Origin: Actinomycetes bacterium
Lineage (GTDB): Bacteria; Actinomycetota; Acidimicrobiia; Acidimicrobiales; JAMCPL01
Length of the DNA stretch: 64,000 nt
Direction of reading: 5' to 3'
Assembly: GCA_021841005.1 (NCBI GenBank)
Contig: JAKBVZ010000035.1
Coordinates: 1-64,000, forward strand
Position 1 is the stretch's first letter. Every line of letters begins with the position of its first letter. The notes under the pieces were generated by a model. The model had not been told where the DNA came from. It worked only from the letters and a program-made list of their open reading frames with translations, and ran no database searches. Of the stretch, positions 28,774 through 36,970 are shown in pieces. A program made the translations under genes and the position numbers.

Positions 28774-31170
28774 ATGTCTCCCATGTCGTCTGCATCGCCC
28801 GTGCCACCCGTGCTACCTATGTCACCACCTATGCCAGTAGCACCAGATACGACCCGGGAGGGCGGGCGGCGAGAATCTAGTGGTTCCAACGGTTCAAACG
28901 GTATGATTGGCACGAGCGGCCTGATAGGTTCCAGCGTGATTCGCCCAGATGCCGTTGACAAGGCAAGGGGCGACTTCGCCTTCTCGTCGGACCTGTGGGC
29001 CGAGGGTATGCTATGGGGAAAAGTGTTGCGATCCCCGCATCCCTCCGCTCGGATACTGTCCATCGATACTGCAAGAGCACAGCAGATGCCTGGCGTGATG
29101 GCGGTACTTACCTGGGCGGATCTTCCAGGCGATCAGGTCTTCGGCTTGGATGCAAAAGATCAACCAGTCTTTGCACACGATGTAGTGCGTTATGCCGGTG
29201 AGCCGATCGCCGCAGTGGCCGCCACCCACCCTGAGCTTGCAAGGCAGGCGGTGGATGCCATAGTGGTGGATTTCGAACCCGCGATTCCACTGGTGGATCC
29301 CGATGAAGCCCTGTCAGCTCCCGCTACCCACGAGGCAGGCAACGTGTTCCGTCACATTACTCTGCGCCATGGGGACATTAAAGCTGAAGGCGACGTGGTG
29401 GTGGAGGGTACCTATGAGGTGGGTATGCAGGACCAAGCGTTCATGGGGCCGGAATCTGGACTTGCCATACCTTCGTCCGATGGGAGCGTGGATCTCTATA
29501 TATCGACGCAATGGTTGCATGTGGACAGAGATCAGGTGGCGGCCTGTCTTGGCCTGCCTCCCGAACTGGTGCGCCTGCATCTTGCGGGCGTGGGGGGCGC
29601 GTTTGGTGCACGAGAGGATATCACCATTCAGGTCCAGCTCTGCCTTCTGGCTCTTCGGACCCGTCGTCCGGTGAAGATGGTGTTTTCACGGGCAGAGTCC
29701 TTTCTCGGTCACGTTCACCGTCACCCGGCTCGTATGTGGTACCGCCATCATGCCCGCAGGGATGGCACGCTGGTAAAGGTGGAGGCAAGGATCGTTCTGG
29801 ATGGGGGGGCTTATATGTCCTCTTCCGCGGCGGTCATTGCCAACGCGACCTGCTTCGCTGCGGGACCTTACAGGGTTCCGTCCGCGGCGGTTGATGGATT
29901 TGCCGTGCGTACCAACAATCCACCCTGCGGAGCCATGCGCGGCTTCGGTGCGGTTCAGGTCTGTTTTGCATACGAGTCACAGATGGACAGGTTGGCCGAT
30001 GCACTGCAGATGGATCCGATCGAGTTGAGGTTGAAGAATGCCATATGCTCAACGGACAGATTGATAACCGGACAGGTTGTCGGTGGGACCGCGCCTGTGG
30101 CGGAGGTCATTCGAGCCGCTGCCGAGGCTCCGCTTCCCGAACCGGCATCCGGAGATCTGCTGGAGTTGCCGGGCGGGGCAGGGCGTTGTGCCGAATACGA
30201 TAAAGTGGTCCGGGGTACGGGATTCGCCGTTGGCTTTAAGAACCTCCTGTACTCCGAAGGGTTTGACGACTTTTCCACTGCCCGCTGTCGCTTGGATGGA
30301 GATATGGCCACCATTACCTGCGCCGCTGCGGAGGTGGGTCAGGGATTTGTAACTCTGGCCCGGCAAGTCGTAACCGAGACGCTCGGTGTCACGAAGGTGC
30401 GTATATCGTCCGGAGATACAAATGAGATTGGATCGGCGGGTTCCACTTCGGCAAGCCGCCAGAGTTGGATGTCTGGTGGTGCGGTTCTCGAGGCGTGCAA
30501 GGCTGTCGCCGACCGTGTACTCTCGATGGCAGCCGATACTCTCCAGGTGCGCCCGGAGACCCTGAGACTAAGCGTTGGCTATGTGGTGTCCGGCGATGGC
30601 ATCCCTCTGATCTCGTTGAACGATCTCACGCGGGGCAAGCCTGTTGAGGAAAGCGTGGTATTCCATCACAAGCCGACTGATCCCCTGGACAGCGATGGTC
30701 AAGGGAATGCTCATGTGTCCTTCGCATTTGTCGCTCACAAGGCTGTCGTGGATGTGGATGTCGAGTTGGGTCTGGTCAGGGTCGTGCAATTGTCCACGGC
30801 CCAGGATGTCGGGAAAGTGCTAAATCCGCTCCAGTTACTCGGACAGATCGAAGGTGGAACGCTCCAAGGGGTGGGCCTTGCCGTCATGGAGGAATTGCTG
30901 GTGGCGGATGGGATAGTCCAGAATCCTTCTTTCACTGACTACCTGATACCCACGACGCTGGACGCTCCTGACATCGTGGTGACTCGCCTGGTGGAAGAGC
31001 CTGATCCGCTTGCGCCTTTCGGCGCCAAAGGGGCCGGCGAGATGCCTGCCATATCTTCCACCCCTGCAGTGGTATCAGCTATCAGGAATGCCACGGGATT
31101 GGCCTTGTCCAGGGTTCCCGTACGTCCTCAGGACATAGCGTTTGGATATGCGAAGAGCGACTCCGCTTAA
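28774..31170 (+). CDS. Molybdenum hydroxylase large subunit (xanthine dehydrogenase type)
   Basis: The molybdopterin-binding catalytic subunit, 798 residues. Motifs are GVGGAFGAREDITIQ, AMRGFGAVQVCFAYE, AEVGQGFVTLARQVV and, near the C-terminus, PFGAKGAGEMPAISSTPAV with the catalytic glutamate of the family. The first 50 residues are low complexity (MSPMSSASPVPPVLPMSPPM, then SGSNGSNGMIGTSGLIG) before homology begins at VIRPDAVDKARGDFAFSSDL. It starts 3 bp after the Fe-S subunit stop. With the two preceding genes it forms a complete FAD/Fe-S/Mo hydroxylase, likely for purines or related heterocycles. The exact substrate is inferred. Confidence 0.92.
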   Translation: MSPMSSASPVPPVLPMSPPMPVAPDTTREGGRRESSGSNGSNGMIGTSGLIGSSVIRPDAVDKARGDFAFSSDLWAEGMLWGKVLRSPHPSARILSIDTARAQQMPGVMAVLTWADLPGDQVFGLDAKDQPVFAHDVVRYAGEPIAAVAATHPELARQAVDAIVVDFEPAIPLVDPDEALSAPATHEAGNVFRHITLRHGDIKAEGDVVVEGTYEVGMQDQAFMGPESGLAIPSSDGSVDLYISTQWLHVDRDQVAACLGLPPELVRLHLAGVGGAFGAREDITIQVQLCLLALRTRRPVKMVFSRAESFLGHVHRHPARMWYRHHARRDGTLVKVEARIVLDGGAYMSSSAAVIANATCFAAGPYRVPSAAVDGFAVRTNNPPCGAMRGFGAVQVCFAYESQMDRLADALQMDPIELRLKNAICSTDRLITGQVVGGTAPVAEVIRAAAEAPLPEPASGDLLELPGGAGRCAEYDKVVRGTGFAVGFKNLLYSEGFDDFSTARCRLDGDMATITCAAAEVGQGFVTLARQVVTETLGVTKVRISSGDTNEIGSAGSTSASRQSWMSGGAVLEACKAVADRVLSMAADTLQVRPETLRLSVGYVVSGDGIPLISLNDLTRGKPVEESVVFHHKPTDPLDSDGQGNAHVSFAFVAHKAVVDVDVELGLVRVVQLSTAQDVGKVLNPLQLLGQIEGGTLQGVGLAVMEELLVADGIVQNPSFTDYLIPTTLDAPDIVVTRLVEEPDPLAPFGAKGAGEMPAISSTPAVVSAIRNATGLALSRVPVRPQDIAFGYAKSDSA

Positions 31171-31253
31171 GCAGGGTGACCCTAGCAGCGTTCGTCTTGG
31201 TCGGCGCCGTCCATCCGGCAACGCTCATGTACATACGCGCATGGCTGGTGCAG

Positions 31254-32900
31254 CTATAGCTCGTCCGTTTCGGCAGCGCCCACTTGGCTCGCCAGCTTGC
31301 CTCCATTGACGGCGAGCCTGCCGCCGACCCAGACCTTCTCTATGCCTACCGGTGGGAGTCTTGGCTCTTCCCACGTAGCCTGGTCCGACACCTGCTCTGG
31401 ATCAAAAGCCACCATATCCGCCCTGCCACCTACGGCGATGCTGCCGACTCCTGGCCACCCTGCCGTGCTCGCCGCCTTCGAGGTCATAGCTTGTATCGCG
31501 TTGGGTAGATCTAGCACTCCAAGCTCACGGACAAACCTCCGCAGTACGCGTGGAAACGTTCCGTAGAGCCGCGGATGGGGGTGCCCGTGAGGGTTCACCA
31601 GGGCATCGCTGCCTACGCTTGTATAAGGTTGAGCTAGGAATCTGGCGATGTTCTCTTCGGTATTATTGAAAGAGATCAGGGAAACGGAGAAGTTTTCCGA
31701 GATCAGCAGGTCAAAAAGGAGGTTGAAAGCCTCTTGCGAATTGATGTCGTTCACTCCCTCGCTGCGGATCCACTCTGCGAAACTTTTCCCCTGTACCTCC
31801 GGCTTGCTTGCCTGGGCTATCCTGAGCCCTTCGAAGCCGTCTGAGAATACAAACCAGTTGTCGTAGCTGGTCGTGTCGGAGAGCATCTGGGAACGGACCC
31901 GCTTTCTTGTCGCCGGATCGGACAGGCGTATCCTGGCGGCGTCCTCACCGCCATCGAGCACCCAGGGGGGGAGTAGGACCGTTGCGGTGGTAGATCCTGC
32001 AACATAGGGATGGATGTCGGCGGTGACCTGCACCCCTTTTGCCTGGTAGTCGCTTACCATCTCTACGAGCTTGCCAGCGAGTGGCCAGTTTGCCCTGCCT
32101 GCAGTCTTGATGTGGCTGTAATGCAAGTGCACACCGGAACGGCGGGCTACTTCGAGTACCTCCTCGGTAGCTTCTACGACCCGGTCGCTCTCTGACCGGA
32201 CATGTACAAAAAAGCGCCCGCCGCGTGAGGCCACCACCCGTGCAAGTGCGACCAGCTCGTCTGTACCGGCGTAAGCGGCAGGCACGTATACGAGACCGGT
32301 GGAAAGCCCCAGCGCTCCCTCGGCCATGGCACTGTCCACCGCCTGGCACATACGGTCCAACTCGTGCGGGTGAGGCGGCCTCATCTCTACGCCCATGACC
32401 ATCCTGCGTATGGTGGAGTGTCCCACTAGGCCGGCCACCCTTGTGGCTGATCTGCGGCGTACGGCAGTGAGATACTCGCCAAAGCTGCGCCAAGTCCACT
32501 GCCCTGCATCGATACTGCCATCCAGCCCGGCCATAGATCGAGCCAGATCATCCACTCCGTGGTCTTCAACCGGAGCGGCAGATACGCCATCTTGCCCAAA
32601 AATCTGAGCGGTGCAGCCCTGCAGCAGCTTGGGGGCATCACCTACCGGTGCAGCGGTTCCCTCTCGCGACATGCTGTAGAGATCCGAATGCGAGTGCAGG
32701 TCGACAAAGCCGGGCGAGATGGTGAGCCCCTCGGCATCTACCACCTTCTCCATCTCGCCTGCCTTCAGGTGTTCCCCGATTTCGGCTACCCGGCCGTTGC
32801 CGTCGATGCGGATGTCGGCTCTTCGTGGGGGAGAAGCACTGCCGTCGATGAGTGTACCACCTCTCACTACGAACGGGCCCGACTCATCCATGGCATCCAT
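31254..32900 (-). CDS. N-acyl-D-amino-acid deacylase-like amidohydrolase
   Basis: This 548-residue member of the D-aminoacylase branch of amidohydrolases hydrolyses an N-acyl or N-carbamoyl bond. Zinc-site motifs are FVDLHSHSDLYSM, QGCTAQIFGQDG, HSTIRR, VHVRSESDRVVE, HYSHIKTAGRANW and VGSDALVNPHG. In this island it may take the place of HyuA, the hydantoinase-type enzyme of related clusters; that is inference. It is divergent from ygeY with 85 bp between. TATACT lies 6 nt before its ATG and there is no ribosome-binding site, so it is probably leaderless. It converges with the Mo subunit upstream. Confidence 0.85.
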   Translation of the reverse strand: MDAMDESGPFVVRGGTLIDGSASPPRRADIRIDGNGRVAEIGEHLKAGEMEKVVDAEGLTISPGFVDLHSHSDLYSMSREGTAAPVGDAPKLLQGCTAQIFGQDGVSAAPVEDHGVDDLARSMAGLDGSIDAGQWTWRSFGEYLTAVRRRSATRVAGLVGHSTIRRMVMGVEMRPPHPHELDRMCQAVDSAMAEGALGLSTGLVYVPAAYAGTDELVALARVVASRGGRFFVHVRSESDRVVEATEEVLEVARRSGVHLHYSHIKTAGRANWPLAGKLVEMVSDYQAKGVQVTADIHPYVAGSTTATVLLPPWVLDGGEDAARIRLSDPATRKRVRSQMLSDTTSYDNWFVFSDGFEGLRIAQASKPEVQGKSFAEWIRSEGVNDINSQEAFNLLFDLLISENFSVSLISFNNTEENIARFLAQPYTSVGSDALVNPHGHPHPRLYGTFPRVLRRFVRELGVLDLPNAIQAMTSKAASTAGWPGVGSIAVGGRADMVAFDPEQVSDQATWEEPRLPPVGIEKVWVGGRLAVNGGKLASQVGAAETDEL

Positions 32901-32906
32901 AGCTTA

Positions 32907-32912
32907 AGTATA
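32907..32912 (-). promoter_or_regulatory. -10 box of the deacylase gene (leaderless)
   Basis: On the minus strand TATACT is followed by 6 nt and the ATG at 32900. No Shine-Dalgarno sequence is present. No good -35 was found. Confidence 0.45.
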
Positions 32913-32950
32913 TCCAGCCATCTCGGGTCGGATGTTTAGATGTGCCCTAC

Positions 32951-32979
32951 TTGATGTCGTTCCATTAAGGCGCGATAAT
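32951..32979 (+). promoter_or_regulatory. Promoter of ygeY (leaderless)
   Basis: -35 TTGATG (32951-32956), 17-bp spacer, -10 GATAAT (32974-32979), then 6 nt to the ATG at 32986. The expected transcription start coincides with the start codon. It is back-to-back with the deacylase promoter. Confidence 0.6.
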
Positions 32980-32985
32980 TGGATT

Positions 32986-34230
32986 ATGAGTAGCACCTCG
33001 CCGTTTCTTGCCGCTGCGGAACGTCATCGCAAGGCGGTGGTGAGCCTTCTGGGCGATCTGGTGCATACTCCTTCTCTCTCCACCAACGAGGAGGACGTTG
33101 TGAATCGCCTTCGCCAGGAGATGCTGGATGGCGGTTTCGACGAAGTGTTCATCGAACCTTTCGGGTCTGTCGTGGGCAGGATCGGCAACGGTCCGGTGAA
33201 CATTGTATATGACAGCCATGTGGATACCGTTGCGGTTGGAAGCCGTGGTGAGTGGCAGACCGACCCATTCGAGCCGACCATCCGGCCGGATGCCGGTGGA
33301 GGTGTCATGTGGGGGCGGGGTTCCAGTGACGACAAGGGGGGTATAGCTTCCATGGTTCGGGGAGCGGCCCTCTACAACGAGCTTGGCCGCAGCGAGTCCG
33401 TCACCCTGTGGGTTGTCGGATCCGTCCAGGAGGAAGAGTGCGATGGATTGGCGCTCGAGCATGTATTGACCGAAGTCATACCGAAGCCCGATCTGGTGGT
33501 GCTCGGTGAAGCAACCCGTTGCCAGGTATACAGGGGGAATCGTGGGCGTATAGAGGTTCTCGTCCAGTTGAAAGGGTCGTCCTGTCACGCATCTGCTCCA
33601 GATCGGGGAATAAACCCTGTCTATCATCTTGCTCCCGTGATAGCTGAAGTGGAGGCCCTCAACTCCAACTTGGGCAAAGACGATTTTCTCGGGTCCGGCT
33701 CTGTCGCCCTTACCAAGATAGAATGCGAAACCCCCAGTCTCAATGCGGTGCCTTCCACCGCCACCATCTATCTGGATCGCCGCCTGACTGCAGGGGAGTC
33801 GCCGGAGGAGGCGCTCGAGGAGATCCGCCAACTTCCCGCCGTAAAGGCTGCGGGAGGCAATGTTCAGTTACTCACCTACGAACGCACCTCTTTTACGGGG
33901 ATGACCCTGTCGCAGCCCAAGTCGTTCAGCACATGGGTAACGCCGGCGGATCACTACGGCGTCAAGGCCGGGCTCGAGGCAGGCAGGGTGGCACTGGACA
34001 AGGAGCTGGCTACCGGTAGCTGGGTATTTTCCACCAACGGGGTAGCCTCCATGGGCAAGCTCGCCATACCGACCATCGGGTTTGGTCCGGGCGACGAGGT
34101 GCATGCCCATACGGCGCATGACCAGTGTGCCCTAGATGATCTGGTGACTGCTATGGCTTGGTATGCTGCATTCCCGGCCGTCTTTGCCGAGCACTACCGG
34201 CAGGTGAACTTGGCTGGTAGGAACTTGTGA
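32986..34230 (+). CDS. ygeY: YgeY-type M20 family hydrolase
   Basis: This 414-residue M20 metallopeptidase-fold hydrolase is closest to the YgeY family, formerly called selenium-metabolism-linked. Metal-site motifs are VYDSHVDTVAVG, MWGRGSSDDKGGIASMV, VGSVQEEECDGLALE, DLVVLGEATRCQVYRGNRG, SCHASAPDRG and, near the end, GFGPGDEVHAHTAHDQ. In purine-degrading clusters YgeY acts on ureido intermediates on the way to diaminopropionate, which fits DpaL downstream. The ORF track begins at 32932, but the start at 32986 lies at the expected transcription start of the promoter just upstream. The protein appears full length with no insert. Confidence 0.9.
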   Translation: MSSTSPFLAAAERHRKAVVSLLGDLVHTPSLSTNEEDVVNRLRQEMLDGGFDEVFIEPFGSVVGRIGNGPVNIVYDSHVDTVAVGSRGEWQTDPFEPTIRPDAGGGVMWGRGSSDDKGGIASMVRGAALYNELGRSESVTLWVVGSVQEEECDGLALEHVLTEVIPKPDLVVLGEATRCQVYRGNRGRIEVLVQLKGSSCHASAPDRGINPVYHLAPVIAEVEALNSNLGKDDFLGSGSVALTKIECETPSLNAVPSTATIYLDRRLTAGESPEEALEEIRQLPAVKAAGGNVQLLTYERTSFTGMTLSQPKSFSTWVTPADHYGVKAGLEAGRVALDKELATGSWVFSTNGVASMGKLAIPTIGFGPGDEVHAHTAHDQCALDDLVTAMAWYAAFPAVFAEHYRQVNLAGRNL

Positions 34231-34253
34231 GTTGCCGGTCTGCCTCTGAATCC

Positions 34254-34355
34254 ATGAGCGTACAATCCATGCTCCAACAAGCCGGCAGTATTGACGAAGG
34301 AGACGTCGATGTCGGTGCCTGTGGCGGGAAGGCGCAGCACCAGCTGAACCCATGA
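34254..34355 (+). CDS. Possible 33-aa ORF upstream of the XdhD-like gene
   Basis: MSVQSMLQQAGSIDEGDVDV and 13 more residues end in a TGA that overlaps the ATG of the next gene (ATGA). The first 15 bp including the start (CCATGAGCGTACAAT, 34252-34266) are repeated exactly at the start of the XdhD-like gene (34350-34364). It may be a duplicated start region, a coupling leader or chance. Confidence 0.25.
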   Translation: MSVQSMLQQAGSIDEGDVDVGACGGKAQHQLNP

Positions 34356-36970
34356 GCGTACAATTTACTCTCAATGGAAAGAGCGTCCAGGTCGGGGAAG
34401 AGTACCCCCATCTCTTGAGTGTGCTACGTGAGGAGTTCCTGATCACTTCTCCCAAAGATGGCTGTTCTCCGTCGGGCCAGTGCGGAGCCTGTACGGTCCT
34501 GGTGGACGGGAAAGCAACGGTTGCCTGCCTGGCATCTCCTGCCTCGGTGGCGGGCCGGTCGGTTACCACTCTGGAAGGACTACCGGCGCAAGAAGTCGAT
34601 CGTCTGGCCAGTGCATTTGCGGATGCCGGTGCTCTCCAGTGTGGGTTTTGCACACCCGGTATACTGCTCCGTACAAAGTACTTGCTGGACAAGAAGGGTG
34701 CTTCGCTTACACGCGAGGATGCGGCACGCCATCTGGGAGCGCATCTCTGCCGGTGCACCGGGTACGTCAAGATACTCGATGCCGTGGAACAGCTGGTCAG
34801 GCAGGCTGCGGTTGAGAACCCATCCGAGAACCTGTCTGGATCTCAGCCCCGGGTCGCGACGCTTGGCGCTCGCGTTGGCGATCGTGGGCTGCGTTACCAG
34901 GCAAGAGAGTTGGCCACCGGCTCGAGAGGCTATGTGGACGACATGGTGATTCCCGGCATGCTGCATGCAGCGTTCCGCATGAGTGACCACGCTCGAGCTG
35001 TGGTAACTGCCATCGACACCAGGTCTGCCGAACAGGCTGAAGGTGTCGTGGCTGTACTAACCGCAAAGGATATACCCGGTGAGTTGAGGGTAGGTATCAT
35101 AGACCGTGATTGGCCGGTACTTATCCCCGTAGGTGCCAGGACCTCTTTTGTGGGAGACGTGCTGGCGGTGGTGGTGGCAAGGGACAGGATCACGGCCAGG
35201 AAGGCCGCCGCCCTGGTATCGGTGGACTACGAGGTGCTCCAGCCTCTGACCGACCCGATTGCTGCAATCGATAGTTCGGAGGATGCCGTATGGGGTCTTC
35301 ACGGCAATGTGCTGTCCACGTCCCGTTACGCCAGGGGGGATGTGGATGTTGCGCTTGCGTCGTCTTATCATGTTGTACACGAGGTATTCCGGACCCAGCG
35401 CGTAGAGCATGCATTCCTGGAACCTGAGTCGACGCTGGCGGTGCCTTCTCGTTCCGGCGGTTTGCATGTGTATTCGGGCGGGCAGGGGATCTTCGACGAC
35501 AGGGATCAGATTGCTGCCGTGCTAGGTATTCCGACCGAGAAGGTGGTGGTCGAACTCGTATCCAACGGTGGAGCGTTTGGAGGGAAGGAGGACCTTTCCA
35601 ACCAGGCCCACGCCGCCCTGGCGGCCTACCTGCTCCAGGTGCCCGTGCGCTGCACGCTTTCGCGCACAGAATCGCTGCTGATGCACCCGAAACGGCATCC
35701 CATGCAGCTGGAGTATTGGGCAGGTTGTGACCGCGAAGGCCATCTGACTGCTCTGCGGGCCAGGATAGTGGGAGACTCCGGTCCCTATGCTTCGGTGGGC
35801 GCCAAGGTGTTGGAGAGGGCGGCAGGCCATGCCGGTGGACCTTATGAGGTAGGGTCTATAGACGTAGAGGCTGTAGCAGTTCGTACCAACAATCCAGTCT
35901 GTGGAGCATTCAGGGGGTTTGGTTCCAACCAGGCTCAATTTGCTATGGAGGGGGTAATCGACCGGTTGGCCGAAAAGGTTGGAATAAGCGGCCTGGAAAT
36001 GCGACGTCGCAATCTGGTGCGCCCGTCCAGTGTCTGGGGACCTGGCCAGGTGTTGGATGATGGGGCGCTTGGAGCGGCGGAATGCCTGGCGGCGGTGATA
36101 CCTGCCTATGAAGAGGCTCGTGGCGCAGGTAAGGCCGTTGGCCTGGGTGTCGCCATCAAGAACTCAGGACTAGGCAACGGCGCCGTAGAAGTTTCCAGGG
36201 CGGTGATTCTCTCCAATGAGGACGGGAATGTCGAAGTCCGCCATGGATGGACGGAGATGGGTCAAGGGGTCAATACCGTGGCGCTACAGGTGGCTGCCCA
36301 GGAATTGGGCGTGGATCCCGAGAGGATTACGGTGATGGTCGATACCACTCGAGAGCTGGGAGATGGCCAGACCACAGGTTCGAGGGCTACGATTATGGTG
36401 GCAGGAGCGGTATCGAATGCCTGCAAAGTGGCGCTGGCGGGCGGGCTGCGTCCGGGGATCGACTATTTGGGCGAGTATCGCGTGGATTGGACCAACTCCA
36501 TCGAGGAGGGTCTCGAGCATCCCGTGGTTCACTCTGCCTTTTCCTATGCCGCACAGGTGGTTGTCGTCGATCGGGTCACAGGCGCGATCGAGAAGGTTGT
36601 AGCCGCCCATGATGTCGGCAAGGCGGTCAATCCATTGCTGGTGGAAGGCCAGATAGAAGGAGCTGTTCATATGGGCCTTGGTTTTGCCCTGAGCGAAGAG
36701 TTCCCCACCGATGAGGAGGGGCGCCCGTTGAATATGACGTTACGGAGTCTTGGCATTCTCAGAGCCAAGGATGTCCCTCGAATCGAAGTTCATATAGTGG
36801 AGTGCCCCCAGCCGCGCTCCCCTTACGGGGTGAAGGGCGTCGGGGAGATAGGGCTTGTACCGACAGCGGGGGCGGTGGCCGCCGCTCTCCACGACCTTGA
36901 TGGCATCTGGCGCGTTTCCCTTCCCATGGCGATCGGTACAGCGGAGAATCGTGTTGGCAACGGCAAGTGA
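34352..36970 (+). CDS. Fused Fe-S/molybdopterin hydroxylase, XdhD / Se-dependent xanthine dehydrogenase type
   Basis: This 872-residue protein has the two [2Fe-2S] domains (DGCSPSGQCGACTVLVDGKA, QCGFCTPGILLRTKYLL, HLCRCTGYVKILDAVE) fused to the molybdopterin part (VSNGGAFGGKEDLSNQ, CGAFRGFGSNQAQFAME, EMGQGVNTVALQVAAQELG, SPYGVKGVGEIGLVPTAGAV). It has no FAD domain. This architecture matches E. coli XdhD and the selenium-dependent molybdenum hydroxylase group rather than ordinary xanthine dehydrogenase. Electrons must leave to a separate acceptor. No selD or yqeB-type gene is seen here, so selenium dependence is open. The SsnA-like gene overlaps its end. No ribosome-binding site is evident; coupling to the preceding short ORF is possible. 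Confidence 0.9.
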   Translation: MSVQFTLNGKSVQVGEEYPHLLSVLREEFLITSPKDGCSPSGQCGACTVLVDGKATVACLASPASVAGRSVTTLEGLPAQEVDRLASAFADAGALQCGFCTPGILLRTKYLLDKKGASLTREDAARHLGAHLCRCTGYVKILDAVEQLVRQAAVENPSENLSGSQPRVATLGARVGDRGLRYQARELATGSRGYVDDMVIPGMLHAAFRMSDHARAVVTAIDTRSAEQAEGVVAVLTAKDIPGELRVGIIDRDWPVLIPVGARTSFVGDVLAVVVARDRITARKAAALVSVDYEVLQPLTDPIAAIDSSEDAVWGLHGNVLSTSRYARGDVDVALASSYHVVHEVFRTQRVEHAFLEPESTLAVPSRSGGLHVYSGGQGIFDDRDQIAAVLGIPTEKVVVELVSNGGAFGGKEDLSNQAHAALAAYLLQVPVRCTLSRTESLLMHPKRHPMQLEYWAGCDREGHLTALRARIVGDSGPYASVGAKVLERAAGHAGGPYEVGSIDVEAVAVRTNNPVCGAFRGFGSNQAQFAMEGVIDRLAEKVGISGLEMRRRNLVRPSSVWGPGQVLDDGALGAAECLAAVIPAYEEARGAGKAVGLGVAIKNSGLGNGAVEVSRAVILSNEDGNVEVRHGWTEMGQGVNTVALQVAAQELGVDPERITVMVDTTRELGDGQTTGSRATIMVAGAVSNACKVALAGGLRPGIDYLGEYRVDWTNSIEEGLEHPVVHSAFSYAAQVVVVDRVTGAIEKVVAAHDVGKAVNPLLVEGQIEGAVHMGLGFALSEEFPTDEEGRPLNMTLRSLGILRAKDVPRIEVHIVECPQPRSPYGVKGVGEIGLVPTAGAVAAALHDLDGIWRVSLPMAIGTAENRVGNGK

